Part shown: positions 17,168 to 25,798 of the stretch, in pieces | Layout of the letters: the number at the start of each line of letters is the position of its first letter | Numbering within the stretch: position 1 is the first letter of the stretch | Assembly: GCA_023242925.1 (NCBI GenBank) | Contig: CP096134.1 | Location: forward strand, 992,001 to 1,056,000 | Reading direction: 5' to 3' | Length of the DNA stretch: 64,000 nt | From: Hyphomonadaceae bacterium JAD_PAG50586_4 | GTDB taxonomy: Bacteria > Pseudomonadota > Alphaproteobacteria > Caulobacterales > Aquidulcibacteraceae | Program-made: the position numbers and the translations under genes | Notes under the pieces: generated by a model | Databases searched by the model: none | The model's input: the letters and a program-made list of their open reading frames with translations, nothing else | Told to the model about the DNA's origin: nothing

Positions 17168-18516
17168 GCCGCGATCGCGGGCCGTGCGCGCGGCGGGTGG
17201 ATGTGAATACGGCCAGATTCATCGGCCACGTTCCAAGGCCTACGCACGCCGCCGAGTTGTTCGGCGACGGCGAGGCCAGATTGCAGACCGTCCTCGTGGA
17301 AGCCGGCGCCGAAATGGGCGCCGCAGAACCAAGTCTTGCGTACGCCTTGCAACGACCAGACTTGTTCTTGCGCGCGCATGGCGGCGGCGTTGAAGAGCGG
17401 GTGCTCGTACTCAGTGTCGTAGAGGATCGTTTCGGCGCGCGGCATGGTGCGCGGGTTGAGCGTGAGGAAAATCTGCTCGCGGCTTTCGATGCGCTGCAGC
17501 TTGTTCATCCAATAGGACACAACGCAGCCGCCCTCGGGATTATCGCCGACATAATTCCAGCTTGACCATTGCGTCTGGCGGCGCGGCATCAGCGCGGGGT
17601 CGGTGTGCAGCACGGCGCGGTTCTTGGAATACCGGAACGCGCCAAGCAGGTGGCGCTCCTCGGCGCTCGGATCATCCAGCATCGCCAGAGCCTCGTCGCC
17701 GTGCGTGGCGATGACGACCGCGTCGTAGCGCTGCGTATTGCCCTGCGCATCGCGCACCCAAGCGCCGGCCCCGTCGCGCTTTACGGAGATTGCGCCAGCG
17801 TTCAGCCGTACGCGATCGGCATAGGCCGCCGTCAGCTTCTCCACGTACGCGCGGCTGCCGCCTTCGACGGTGCGCCACAACGGACGGCCTTTGAGTTTCA
17901 GCAGGCCGTGGTTCTCGAAGAAGCGCACGAACGCGCAGGCGGGATAATTGTGAATCTCCGCCATCGACGCTGACCAGATCGCGGCGGCTTGTGGGAGCAA
18001 ATGATCGTTCTGGAACGCGTCGCCGTAGCCGCGCCGCTTCAGATATTCACCGAGCGAGATCATGTCCTCGCGCGTCTGGCGCAACTCGCCCGGCGCATCG
18101 CGATAGAAGCGTAAGAGGTCGAGCGTCATCGACCAAAAGCGCGGGCTGATGAGATTGCGCCCGCCGCAGAGAAACGCGGATGCGTCGTTGGAGGAATATT
18201 CGGTGCGTCCCCCATTCAATGAGACGCCAAACGACATATCGGATGATTTCGTTGCGACGCCGAGGTGATCGAATAGCGCGATCAGGTTGGGGTAGGTCGC
18301 GTCGTTGAAGACGATGAAGCCCGTATCGACGGGCGTCGGCCCGAGGCTGGTATCGACCACGATTGTGTTAGTGTGCCCGCCGAGCCGTGCGTTCTTCTCG
18401 TAAACGGTGACATCGTGCTTTTGGCTGAGGAGCCAGGCCGCCGACATTCCGGCTATGCCCGAGCCGATGACGGCGATATTTTGCCGAGGCTCGGCGAGGC
18501 TGGAGGTGAAGGCCAT
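17164..18516 (-). CDS. FAD-dependent amine-oxidase-like oxidoreductase (COG2907 type)
   Basis: 450 residues. The dinucleotide-binding motif VIGSGIAGMSAAWLL (about 16-30) and ARLGGHTNT (about 43-51) are typical of the flavin amine oxidase superfamily; the C-terminal FAD contact FCGAHFGAGFHEDGLQSG lies near 405-422. COG2907 proteins pair with DUF1365 and act on lipids or carotenoid-like substrates; the reaction is not known with certainty. The gene is divergent from the RpoE-type sigma gene and has a TGAACC-N18-TATC element upstream that fits regulation by that sigma factor. No cyclopropane synthase gene is next to the pair here. Confidence 0.88.
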   Translation of the reverse strand: MAFTSSLAEPRQNIAVIGSGIAGMSAAWLLSQKHDVTVYEKNARLGGHTNTIVVDTSLGPTPVDTGFIVFNDATYPNLIALFDHLGVATKSSDMSFGVSLNGGRTEYSSNDASAFLCGGRNLISPRFWSMTLDLLRFYRDAPGELRQTREDMISLGEYLKRRGYGDAFQNDHLLPQAAAIWSASMAEIHNYPACAFVRFFENHGLLKLKGRPLWRTVEGGSRAYVEKLTAAYADRVRLNAGAISVKRDGAGAWVRDAQGNTQRYDAVVIATHGDEALAMLDDPSAEERHLLGAFRYSKNRAVLHTDPALMPRRQTQWSSWNYVGDNPEGGCVVSYWMNKLQRIESREQIFLTLNPRTMPRAETILYDTEYEHPLFNAAAMRAQEQVWSLQGVRKTWFCGAHFGAGFHEDGLQSGLAVAEQLGGVRRPWNVADESGRIHIHPPRARPAIAA

Positions 18517-18562
18517 TCAACATTTCCGCTCCAGCGCGAGAATTTCCGGCTGGTTTCCGGGC

Positions 18563-18591
18563 GGATACGGGCCAAAGCGCGCTGTGGTTCA
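18563..18591 (-). promoter_or_regulatory. Candidate RpoE-type promoter for the FAD oxidoreductase-DUF1365 operon
   Basis: On the minus strand TGAACC (18591-18586), an 18-base spacer and TATCC (18567-18563) resemble the TGATCC-N18-TAA element of RpoE-ChrR promoters, with two mismatches. Its -35 box lies 3 bases from that of the opposing sigma promoter. The putative start point is about 45 bases before the ATG. Confidence 0.5.
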
Positions 18592-18594
18592 CAC

Positions 18595-18622
18595 TGATCC
18601 GATGGTGGAACCGCTCCGTAAC
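18595..18622 (+). promoter_or_regulatory. RpoE-type promoter of the rpoE-chrR operon
   Basis: TGATCC (18595-18600), an 18-base spacer and TAAC (18619-18622) match the TGATCC-N18-TAA pattern known for RpoE-ChrR autoregulation in Rhodobacter sphaeroides. Position is right: transcription would start near 18628, upstream of the GTG 18701 start used here. Confidence 0.75.
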
Positions 18623-18700
18623 AGGTCCGATGTGCGCGCTGGCATACTCCCCGGTCTGGATCAGCCGGCCTCGCGGCCGCGCCGGCGGAGCGTGTCTAGG

Positions 18701-19258
18701 GTGCAGGCGGATAGCGACCTTTCCGATGAAGTCCTGCTCGTGCGTGTGGCGGGCGGCGATCGATCGGCGTTCGCGCTCCTGTTTGGGCGGTATGCCTCGA
18801 AAGTGAAGGGCTATCTCATCCGCTTGGGCGCGCGAGGCGCGGCGGCGGAGGATTTGGCGCAGGACGCGATGGTTTCGATTTGGCGGCGCGCAGGCTCGTT
18901 CGACGCGAGCAAGGCGAAGGCCTCGACGTGGATTTTTGTGATCGCGCGGAACGCGTGGATCGATCGGCTGCGGCGCGAACGGGTTGAATTGGCTTATCGC
19001 GACACGCTGATCTTGGACGAGGCCAGCGATGACGAGGCGCCGGATGAGGCGGCCGAGCGGGTCCAAACCGAGGCGCAAATCGAAGAGGCGATGGCGCTTT
19101 TGTCAGAGGATCAAAGACAAGTGGTGCGGCTCTCCTTCTTCGAGGATCGCCCACATTCTGAAATCGCCGAGCATCTGTCTTTGCCGCTCGGCACGGTGAA
19201 ATCGCGTTTGCGGCTGGCGCTCATAAAGCTGCGCGCGCATTGGGAGCACATGAAGTGA
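18701..19258 (+). CDS. rpoE: ECF sigma factor, RpoE (ChrR-controlled) type
   Basis: About 185 residues. Region 2 is seen in SAFALLFGRYASKVKGYLIR, then AEDLAQDAMVSIWRR and ASTWIFVIARNAWIDRLRR; region 4 in LSEDQRQVVRLSFFEDRPH and LSLPLGTVKSRLRLALIKL. Together with the zinc/cupin anti-sigma gene that follows (GTGA overlap), this identifies the singlet-oxygen-type ECF11 group. GTG 18701 is chosen because GGAG lies 10 bases upstream and because the frame further upstream crosses the promoter at 18595-18622. Confidence 0.9.
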   Translation: MQADSDLSDEVLLVRVAGGDRSAFALLFGRYASKVKGYLIRLGARGAAAEDLAQDAMVSIWRRAGSFDASKAKASTWIFVIARNAWIDRLRRERVELAYRDTLILDEASDDEAPDEAAERVQTEAQIEEAMALLSEDQRQVVRLSFFEDRPHSEIAEHLSLPLGTVKSRLRLALIKLRAHWEHMK

Positions 19259-19872
19259 GCGGGCAACATCATCCCTGCGCTGATATTCTGGCAGCATACG
19301 CATCGGGCCTGCTTGAGCCCGGCTTCGGCTTGGTCGTGGCCGCGCACGTAGAAGGCTGCGCGCATTGCCGCGCGCAGGTCGTGCGCTTTGAGGCGCACTC
19401 CGGCGCGGCTTTGCGTGACCTCGATGGCGCATCTTTGGGCGAGGACGCTCTGTCACGCGTAATGGCGCGGCTGGACGATGCGCCGGCGCCGGATCTGGCG
19501 CTGGACCGCCGGCCCTTGATGGAGCGCTTGTCGTTGAAGCCGCGCAAATGGGTGGCGCCCGGGGTGTGGGTGGCGGCCGTGGAGACGCCGCATGCACGAA
19601 CGAACCGGGTCTATGTGCTCTCGGTCGCGCCTGGCATGCCGACAGCGCGGCACGAACATTCCGGCGCCGAATTCTGCACCGTGCTGAAGGGCGCCTATCG
19701 CGATGAGCTTGGTCTTTTCCGCGCCGGCGATTTCGCTTCCGCCGACCATGACGTGAATCACCAGCCAGTGGTGCAGGGCGACGAGGCCTGCGTGTGCCTG
19801 TTCGCCACCGAGGGGCGCTTGCAGCCTCAAGGCCTGCTGGGCCGCTTGGCGTTCGCGTACGCCGACGTCTGA
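19255..19872 (+). CDS. chrR: ChrR-type anti-sigma factor with zinc domain and cupin domain
   Basis: 205 residues; binds and silences the upstream sigma factor until singlet oxygen or organic peroxide triggers release. Counting from GTG 19255, the N-terminal zinc ligands fall at His6, His31, Cys35 and Cys38, exactly the positions recalled for Rhodobacter ChrR, which also fixes the start. The C-terminal cupin has His133, His135, Glu139 and His169, the same spacing as the metal site of ChrR. GTG overlaps the sigma stop (GTGA), with GGGAG 8 bases upstream. Confidence 0.94.
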   Translation: MSGQHHPCADILAAYASGLLEPGFGLVVAAHVEGCAHCRAQVVRFEAHSGAALRDLDGASLGEDALSRVMARLDDAPAPDLALDRRPLMERLSLKPRKWVAPGVWVAAVETPHARTNRVYVLSVAPGMPTARHEHSGAEFCTVLKGAYRDELGLFRAGDFASADHDVNHQPVVQGDEACVCLFATEGRLQPQGLLGRLAFAYADV

Positions 19873-19948
19873 TTTCATGAGGTTGCTGTCGCGCCCTAGC
19901 GTGACCTGAGGCATAGTCGCACCACCGAAAGGCGGGTGGACTAGGGCT

Positions 19949-21205
19949 ATGACTTCAAACGCAAGTGCGGCGACGCCGACACCTTATGATGCGCGCACGC
20001 GCATCGCGCAAATCGACATGCTGCGTGGCCTCGTTATCATCTTGATGGCGCTGGACCACGTGCGCGATTATTTTCTCGGCGGGCCGGGCATGGCCGGGAT
20101 CGGCGGCAATCTGCTCGACCCGACGACAACGACGCCCGCGCTCTACGCCACGCGCTGGATCACGCACCTTTGCGCGCCGACTTTCGTATTTCTCTCGGGC
20201 GTTTCGGCCTACTTGCAATTCACCAACGGCAAGCCGACGCCGAATCTTTCGCGCTTTTTGTTTACGCGCGGGCTCTGGCTGATCTTCCTTGAGATCACGG
20301 TGTTGAGTTTCGGTTGGAATTTCGGCTTCCCGTATCCGTTCTTCCTGCAAGTGATCTGGGCGATCGGCTGGTGCATGCTGGCGCTGGCCGCACTCGTGTG
20401 GTTGCCGCGTGTCGCGGTGCTGGCGATCGGCGTCGTGATCACGCTGGGCCACAATCTGCTCGATCCGATTGATGCACGTGAACTGACCGGCCTCGCGCAG
20501 ACGCTTTGGCTGTTTTTGCACGATGGCGGGCCGGTGTTTGTGGGTGAGCAGCCGATCGGCTTGTTTGCGTACCCAATCTTGCCGTGGATCGGCATCGCAG
20601 CCCTTGGCTATGGCTTGGGCGATGTGTTCGCGGACAAATCCGAAAAGCGAGACCGCAACATTCTCTCTCTCGGGCTCGCCATGCTTGCGGCGTTCTTGGT
20701 GCTGCGTTTGGCGATGGTCTATGGCGATCCGTCGTTCGCGACGGGGCCGGAGGGCGATTGGAAGGATTGGCGCCTTCAAACGACAGGGGGCGCGATGTTG
20801 ATGGTGTTTCTGGACGTGCAGAAATATCCGCCGTCGCTGCAATTCACATTGGTGACGTTGGGCGTCGTGCTGACGCTATGGCCGCTGCTGACGCGGCTGC
20901 CGAAGATGGTGCAATCGGTGCTCAACACTTTTGGCGCTGTGCCATTCTTCTTCTACCTGCTGCATGTCTATCTCATCCACCTGCTCGCGATCGCGGTGAA
21001 CGCGGCGGTCGGCAATGATGTGGGCGGGTTGTTCGACTACATGATCAACGTGTTCACGGCGACTGAGAAGCTCGCGGGAACTGGCTTTGCCTTGCCGTGG
21101 GTTTATCTGGCTTGGATCGTGGTGCTTGCGCTGCTTTATCCGCTCTGCCGCTATTGGCAGGGGCTGAAGGCGCGGCGGCGCGATTGGTGGCTGTCGTATC
21201 TCTAG
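19949..21205 (+). CDS. DUF1624-type membrane protein (acyltransferase-like)
   Basis: 418 residues with about ten hydrophobic segments. The first reads RIAQIDMLRGLVIILMALDH, the hallmark of DUF1624/heparan-glucosaminide acetyltransferase-like proteins, in which the RG and DH residues lie near the acyl-transfer site. THLCAPTFVFLSGVSAYL follows. It sits in the cytoplasmic membrane and may transfer an acyl group to a periplasmic acceptor; the substrate cannot be told. Single gene ending at a strong terminator. Confidence 0.85.
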   Translation: MTSNASAATPTPYDARTRIAQIDMLRGLVIILMALDHVRDYFLGGPGMAGIGGNLLDPTTTTPALYATRWITHLCAPTFVFLSGVSAYLQFTNGKPTPNLSRFLFTRGLWLIFLEITVLSFGWNFGFPYPFFLQVIWAIGWCMLALAALVWLPRVAVLAIGVVITLGHNLLDPIDARELTGLAQTLWLFLHDGGPVFVGEQPIGLFAYPILPWIGIAALGYGLGDVFADKSEKRDRNILSLGLAMLAAFLVLRLAMVYGDPSFATGPEGDWKDWRLQTTGGAMLMVFLDVQKYPPSLQFTLVTLGVVLTLWPLLTRLPKMVQSVLNTFGAVPFFFYLLHVYLIHLLAIAVNAAVGNDVGGLFDYMINVFTATEKLAGTGFALPWVYLAWIVVLALLYPLCRYWQGLKARRRDWWLSYL

Positions 21206-21214
21206 TTCCAGATG

Positions 21215-21252
21215 GAACGCCGCCCCGTTGCCGGGGCGGCGTTCTTGTCTTT
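21215..21252 (+). terminator. Rho-independent terminator after the DUF1624 gene
   Basis: GAACGCCGCCCCG (21215-21227) pairs perfectly with CGGGGCGGCGTTC (21232-21244) over a TTGC loop, followed by TTGTCTTT. It lies 10 bases after the stop and faces the convergent fasciclin gene. Confidence 0.9.
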
Positions 21253-21265
21253 CCTGGATGCGCGC

Positions 21266-21874
21266 CTAGCTCTGCGGCGGCATCAAGACGGTGTCGACGA
21301 CGTGGATGACGCCGTTGGATTGCAGCACGTCCGCGATGGTGACGGTGGAGGTTCCCCCGCCTGCATCCGTGATCACGACATTGGCGCCAACTTGCGTCGC
21401 TGTAAGCGTGGCGCCCTGCACCGTGGTCAAATTCGCCGTGCCGCCGCCTGCTTGAATCTGCGAGATGAGATCACCAGCCGTCACGCGGCCCGCTACGACG
21501 TGATAGGTGAGGATATTGCTCAAAGCGGCGCGGTTCGCGGGCTGCGTAAGGGATTCAACCGTCCCCGCAGGCAATTTGCCGAAGGCAGCGTTTGTCGGAG
21601 CGAACACCGTGAAGGGGCCCGGACCCGACAATGTCTCCACAAGACCCGCTGCTTGAACAGCTGTGACGAGAGTCGTGTGGTCGGCGGAGTTAGATGCGTT
21701 CTCGACGATGTTGCGTGAGGGATACATCTCTGCGCCGCCAACCAATACGGTTTGTTCCACTGTCTGAGCAGCTGGCGGTTCCACAGTCGCGGTGGTGGTT
21801 TCAGCTGGCCCGCAGGCTGCAACAAGCAAAGCTGCGCCGATCGCGGTTAAGACCGCGTGTGATTTGATTGACAT
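21266..21874 (-). CDS. Fasciclin-domain (FAS1) lipoprotein
   Basis: 202 residues. The N-terminus ends in LLVAACGPA, a lipobox with Cys21. After a Thr/Pro-rich linker, one FAS1 domain spans about residues 60-200: TLVTAVQAAGLVETLSGPGP, TVFAPTNAAF, LTYHVVAGRVTA, and the closing GVIHVVDTVLMPP. FAS1 proteins mediate adhesion or matrix contact at the cell surface; a specific partner is not evident. The gene stands alone between opposing neighbours. Confidence 0.93.
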   Translation of the reverse strand: MSIKSHAVLTAIGAALLVAACGPAETTTATVEPPAAQTVEQTVLVGGAEMYPSRNIVENASNSADHTTLVTAVQAAGLVETLSGPGPFTVFAPTNAAFGKLPAGTVESLTQPANRAALSNILTYHVVAGRVTAGDLISQIQAGGGTANLTTVQGATLTATQVGANVVITDAGGGTSTVTIADVLQSNGVIHVVDTVLMPPQS

Positions 21875-21961
21875 ATGAAGCTCCTGTGTCGCGCTCAGCG
21901 CGTACGATGTTCGTTACGGCTTGGCGCCGTGAGCGGATCAACGCGCGACCGTCGTGGTGGT

Positions 21962-23056
21962 TCACGCAGCGCGTGTGTGTCGCAGTGACGCGCTGATGTG
22001 ATCTGCATATGCCGCAAGCGGCGCGGGACGGTATTTTGCGTTGCCGGCCCAGCGCAACAGCGCGGTTTCGTGCAGATCTTCGAAGCGGTTGAGCCCTTTG
22101 CGCCAACGCGAGCCCACTGCGCCCAGCAATGAAAAGCCTTTGCGCGCGTTCAAATCGGCATTGATTGGATCGATCTCGGCGAGGGCGCTGGAGATCACTG
22201 AGCCCGGCTCGCGCGCGATCGAAAGCCCGGCGGCTTCCGCACCTTCGAGCACCCAGAGCAGCGCACAATTGGAAAGCCCGCGATTGGCGCCGCCGCCAAC
22301 AGCGCCGTGATCGCCGGGAAACCACGCTTGCGCCACGCGTACAGGTGCGCCGGGCGTGTTGAAGGTCTCGACATTGCTCCACAGCGTCGGCGCGAACGCG
22401 GCGCGGCGTTCATCGATGGCGACGGCGTGGCGCGCGTGCTCAACAGAGCGCGAGAGCGCGGTGTCGTGAAACTCGTATTGCTTGTTCATGCCGAAGGAGA
22501 TCGGCAGCACGCGCGGAATGCCGAGCGCGCCGACCGTGTCCCAAACGCCAAGATAACGGATGCGCAGATCGACGGGTGGCGCGGTGAACGGGGCGGCCAG
22601 GCGCGGCCAGGCGATGGCGTGCGCGCGGCGGAAGCGATCTGTTTCGGGGCTGTCGGCGCTGATGGTGCGATGGCGATAGATTTCGAGCGCCTCGCGCGCC
22701 TTGTCGACGTGGGCCCGGCGCAGGATGCCGATTTTGCGCAAGAGGCCGGCGAGGCTGCGCACCGTGTAGGCGCCGCGCGAAAAGCCGAAGAGATAAAGCT
22801 GATCGCCCGGCTCGTAATTGAGATTTAGAAACGTCCAGGCTTCGAGCAAATTGTCATCGAGATCGTCGCCCGTCATGCCTTGCCAGAGGCTGAGGCCATC
22901 GACCGAGGCGCCAACGCCGGCGGAGTAAAACACGATTTGCGGATGGCCTTGCGCGTCGCGTGATGCAACCGAGCGCGCCGTAAGCGCGACATTGGTGAGT
23001 GCGTCGCCATAAAGGCGCTGCCAGGTGCCGTCGCAGCAAATGACGAGGCGCTTCAT
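21962..23056 (-). CDS. DUF2235 (T6SS phospholipase Tle1-like) hydrolase
   Basis: 364 residues from ATG 23056 (MKRLVICCDGTWQ, the normal N-terminus of DUF2235). The alpha/beta-hydrolase nucleophile elbow is LFGFSRGAYTVRSLAG, near residue 100. YLGVWDTVGALG and AWFPGDHGAVGGG match the Asp and His regions of the family. Related proteins include Tle1 phospholipase effectors, but no type VI secretion genes are nearby, so a housekeeping hydrolase role is more likely. It is 8 bases downstream of metW. Confidence 0.88.
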   Translation of the reverse strand: MKRLVICCDGTWQRLYGDALTNVALTARSVASRDAQGHPQIVFYSAGVGASVDGLSLWQGMTGDDLDDNLLEAWTFLNLNYEPGDQLYLFGFSRGAYTVRSLAGLLRKIGILRRAHVDKAREALEIYRHRTISADSPETDRFRRAHAIAWPRLAAPFTAPPVDLRIRYLGVWDTVGALGIPRVLPISFGMNKQYEFHDTALSRSVEHARHAVAIDERRAAFAPTLWSNVETFNTPGAPVRVAQAWFPGDHGAVGGGANRGLSNCALLWVLEGAEAAGLSIAREPGSVISSALAEIDPINADLNARKGFSLLGAVGSRWRKGLNRFEDLHETALLRWAGNAKYRPAPLAAYADHISASLRHTRAA

Positions 23057-23064
23057 GCGTCGCT

Positions 23065-23697
23065 CTACGGCGTCAGCAGGAAGACGGCTTCTTCGGCGAA
23101 CCAATTGGCGCGCCAGAGCACTTTGGCGAACGGCGCGCCCGGCTTGTTGCGCGAAAGCGGCACGGCGCGCTCCACGCTCATGCGCAGGCTGCGCGCCAAC
23201 GCCACGAAATCGCGAATGCTCATCGGGTGCAGAATTTCGCGCCCGCGGCGGGCTTTGTTGATGCGGCCGCCGAACATGAGTTCGAAGCGTCCGCTCCAAT
23301 GACCTGAATTGGCAATCGTCACGATGACGCGTTCGCCGACGCGTGCGGCTTCACGCAGCGCCGCTTCTGGATCGCGCAGGCGCTGCAGCGAGCGCGAGAA
23401 CACGACGTAGTCGAAGCTCGCGCTCGGGAAGGCGCAAAGGTCGCGGTCGGCGTCGCCCTGCACGACCGAAAGGCCGCGCTTTACGCAGCCATGAACCTTC
23501 GCGGGATCGAGTTCCAGGCCGCGCGCCTTGACGCCTTCGCGCGTGAGCAATGTGATCAGCGCGCCATCGCCGCTGCCGATGTCGAGCACGCGTGCGCCTT
23601 CATCGATCATCTGCGCGATGATGTTGTGATCGCCGCGCGCGCTCAAAGGTGCGTCAAGATCAATCGGCGCGGGATGAACAAGTTCGAGCTGCGCCAT
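23065..23697 (-). CDS. metW: MetW methionine biosynthesis protein
   Basis: 210 residues, class I methyltransferase fold with VLDIGSGDGALITLL near 36-50, GLELDPAKV, and the MetW-specific SFDYVVFSRSLQRLRDP and SGHWSGRFELMFGGR segments. MetW works with MetX; in some bacteria it is required for or stimulates homoserine acylation. Its ATG overlaps the metX stop by one base (TGATG), giving a metX-metW operon. Intact, in contrast to metX. Confidence 0.94.
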   Translation of the reverse strand: MAQLELVHPAPIDLDAPLSARGDHNIIAQMIDEGARVLDIGSGDGALITLLTREGVKARGLELDPAKVHGCVKRGLSVVQGDADRDLCAFPSASFDYVVFSRSLQRLRDPEAALREAARVGERVIVTIANSGHWSGRFELMFGGRINKARRGREILHPMSIRDFVALARSLRMSVERAVPLSRNKPGAPFAKVLWRANWFAEEAVFLLTP

Positions 23698-24862
23698 CAG
23701 CCAGCTCCTCCGTGCAGAGCCAGGCCGCGCACGGTGGCGGCGGAATCGATGAAGCCGGTCAGAGCCGATTCAAACGCCGGCTCTTCGCCGAGATAAGCGT
23801 CGTGGCCGGCTTCGGTTTGGATTTCGACGTACGAGGTCTCCGCGCCGCCCGCGATCAGCGCGCGCGCGACCGCGCGACTTTCTTCAGGCGGATAACGCCA
23901 ATCGCTGGTGAACGCGAACACGGCGTGGCGCGTCGCCCCGCCCTGAAACGCATTGGCCAAACGGCCGCCGAAATCGGCGCCAAGGTCGAAGCCATCCATC
24001 GCGCGAGACAAATAGAGGAACGAATTGGCGTCGAAGCGATCGACATAGCCGCCGTTCTGCACGCGCGGCGCCTCAGCGCTGTCGAGCGCGAAGGAGAAGC
24101 GCTCCTTGGCGCGGGCGCTGTCGAACTTCGCGCGCACATCCTGTTCCGACAATCCCGCAATTAATGTCGACGTGCGCGCGACATTGGCGCCTTTGGTGGG
24201 CCGCACGCCGTGTTGCAGGTAGCCGCCATTGCGCCAATCGGGATCGGCCATGATGGCTTGGCGGCCGAGTTCGGCGAAGGCGATGTTCTGCGCCGATTGG
24301 CGCGGGGCGGCGGCGATGGTGGCGCAGGCGAAGACGCGGCGCGGATAAGCGCTCGCCCAATTCAACGCCTGCATGCCGCCCATGCCGGGGCCGATGACGA
24401 GAAAGAGGCTTTGGATGCCGAGCGCTTCGACCAGCATGCTCTGCGCACGCACGGTGTCGGCGATGCTGAGCGGGGGAATCGCAGACCGTACGGTTGGCCA
24501 TCGGCGGCGGGTGAGGATGGGCCGGTCGTGCCCATCGAGCCGCCGAGCACATTGGTGCAGACGACGAAGAAGCGATTGGTGTCGATCGGGCGGCCGGGCC
24601 CCACAATGCGCGGCCACCATGCCGGGCGACCGGTGATCGGGTTCGGGCCAGCCACGAATTGATCGCCGGTGAGCGAATGGCACACCAAAACCGCGTTCGT
24701 ACGCTCAGCGTTCAATGCGCCGTACGTTTCGAAAGCGATTGAAAGCGGGGAGAGCGTTTCCCCGCTGGAAAGTTGCAGCGCAGCGCTCGCGTCAAACGCC
24801 AGGGAACGCACGCCCCCAGCCGCTTGAAGCTTCGCCGCCGCCGCTCCGCCTGCATGAATCAT
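23697..24862 (-). CDS. metX: Homoserine O-acetyltransferase MetX; apparent frameshift and nucleophile Ser replaced by Gly
   Basis: Acylates homoserine as the committed step of methionine synthesis. The N-terminal frame (24862 to about 24475) has [49 protein letters not shown] and PYGLRFP; the rest continues from [11 protein letters not shown] in another frame. One more base in the G-run 24472-24476 restores about 388 residues, the family length. The Asp and His of the triad are kept in [13 protein letters not shown] and AGHDAYLGE. The nucleophile elbow reads [13 protein letters not shown] where the family has GPSMGG or GGSMGG: codon 160 (24386-24384) is GGC, not AGC. Either a second sequence error or loss of activity. 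Confidence 0.88.
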
Positions 24863-24984
24863 GTGAGCCTTTATAAACTGCGTCGCCCGTTAAGCATCCC
24901 CCGGGAGAGCAGCGCCCTGTTGATGACGCGCATCTGGCGCGGAGATTGGCGAGCGGCACAAAAGGCCGCTATGGTCGCGGCGGT

Positions 24985-25796
24985 ATGAATGATGCTCCGC
25001 CCCTCCCGGCGATCCCCTCGAACCGATCCGGAACGAGATCGACAAGATCGACGATCAATTGCTCGCGCTGTTCGCGCAACGATTACAGCAGGCCGACAAG
25101 CTGACGGCGCTGAAAGCCAGTCAAACCGGCTTGCCGCTGCGCCCCGGCCGCGAAGTTTCGATGCTGAGACGGTTAATCGCCAACGCCCCGGCGCCGCTCG
25201 ATCGTGAGTTCGTGCTGGAGCAATGGCGCGCGCTGATGACGGCGGGCTTGCGTCGCCAACGCGTGATCGATGTCGTGGTCGGCGGCGGGCGTGGCGATCC
25301 GGCGCGTTTGTTCGATGTGGCGCGACGTCATTTCGGCGCCCGAACGCGGATCAAGGATTTGGGCGAGCCGCAAATGGCGCTGCAGAAGGCGGCGGAGAAT
25401 CCAGAGACAGTCGTTGCGGTGACGTCATGGCCCTCGGCGCCGGGCGTGGGCGCGTGGTGGCCGGCGCTGACGGAGCGGCGCTTCCACGGTTTGCACTTGA
25501 TCGCAGGCCTGCCGCTGCTTGGCGCTGGCGAGGAGCCGGAAGCGGCGTTGTTTGCCACCAGCCCGAGCGAAGCCGCCGGCGGCGATGTGTCGTTGCTGTT
25601 GGCGTTCGATCCGCACCATCGTTTGCAGCGTGCGCTGAACGAAGCGGGTCTGATCGGCAAAGAGATTGCGCGCGCCGAGCCGCGCGTGCTGGTGCGCATT
25701 GAGGGCTTTGTCGCGCTCGACGATCCGCGCGCGGCGATGCTTTCGCGAGCTGGGCTGGATAGCGTCCGCGTGCTCGGCTCCTACGCGCGCGTTTGA
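24985..25796 (+). CDS. Chorismate mutase (AroQ class) with extra C-terminal domain; apparent frameshift near start
   Basis: Converts chorismate to prephenate. The AroQ helix bundle is seen in PIRNEIDKIDDQLLALFAQR and QADKLTALKA, then REFVLEQWRALM. A second region of about 170 residues (VVVGGGRGDPARLFDVARRHFG onward) resembles a degenerate periplasmic-binding fold; its function is unknown. The only in-frame start for the visible frame is a TTG at 25059, inside the first helix. ATG 24985 (MNDAPPLP) would reach the helix if one base were added at the C-run 25005-25007, giving about 270 residues. It abuts tyrA and is divergent from metX. Confidence 0.8.
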
Positions 25797-25798
25797 AC

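Noticed and set aside
21962..23056. DUF2235 gene as a type VI secretion effector
   Set aside because: No tss/hcp/vgrG or immunity genes are near; it shares a strand with metXW and looks like a housekeeping copy.
23057..23299. N-terminal extension of the DUF2235 protein
   Set aside because: It is Arg/Ala-rich shadow sequence over metW; the family start MKRLVICCDGTW is at 23056.
24863..24984. Possible SAM-II riboswitch in the metX leader (TTAAC, then GC-rich, then TTTATAAAGGCT before the ATG)
   Set aside because: The order of short motifs is suggestive, but I could not form the P1 stem or the pseudoknot with more than three pairs. Scoring with the SAM-II covariance model would decide.
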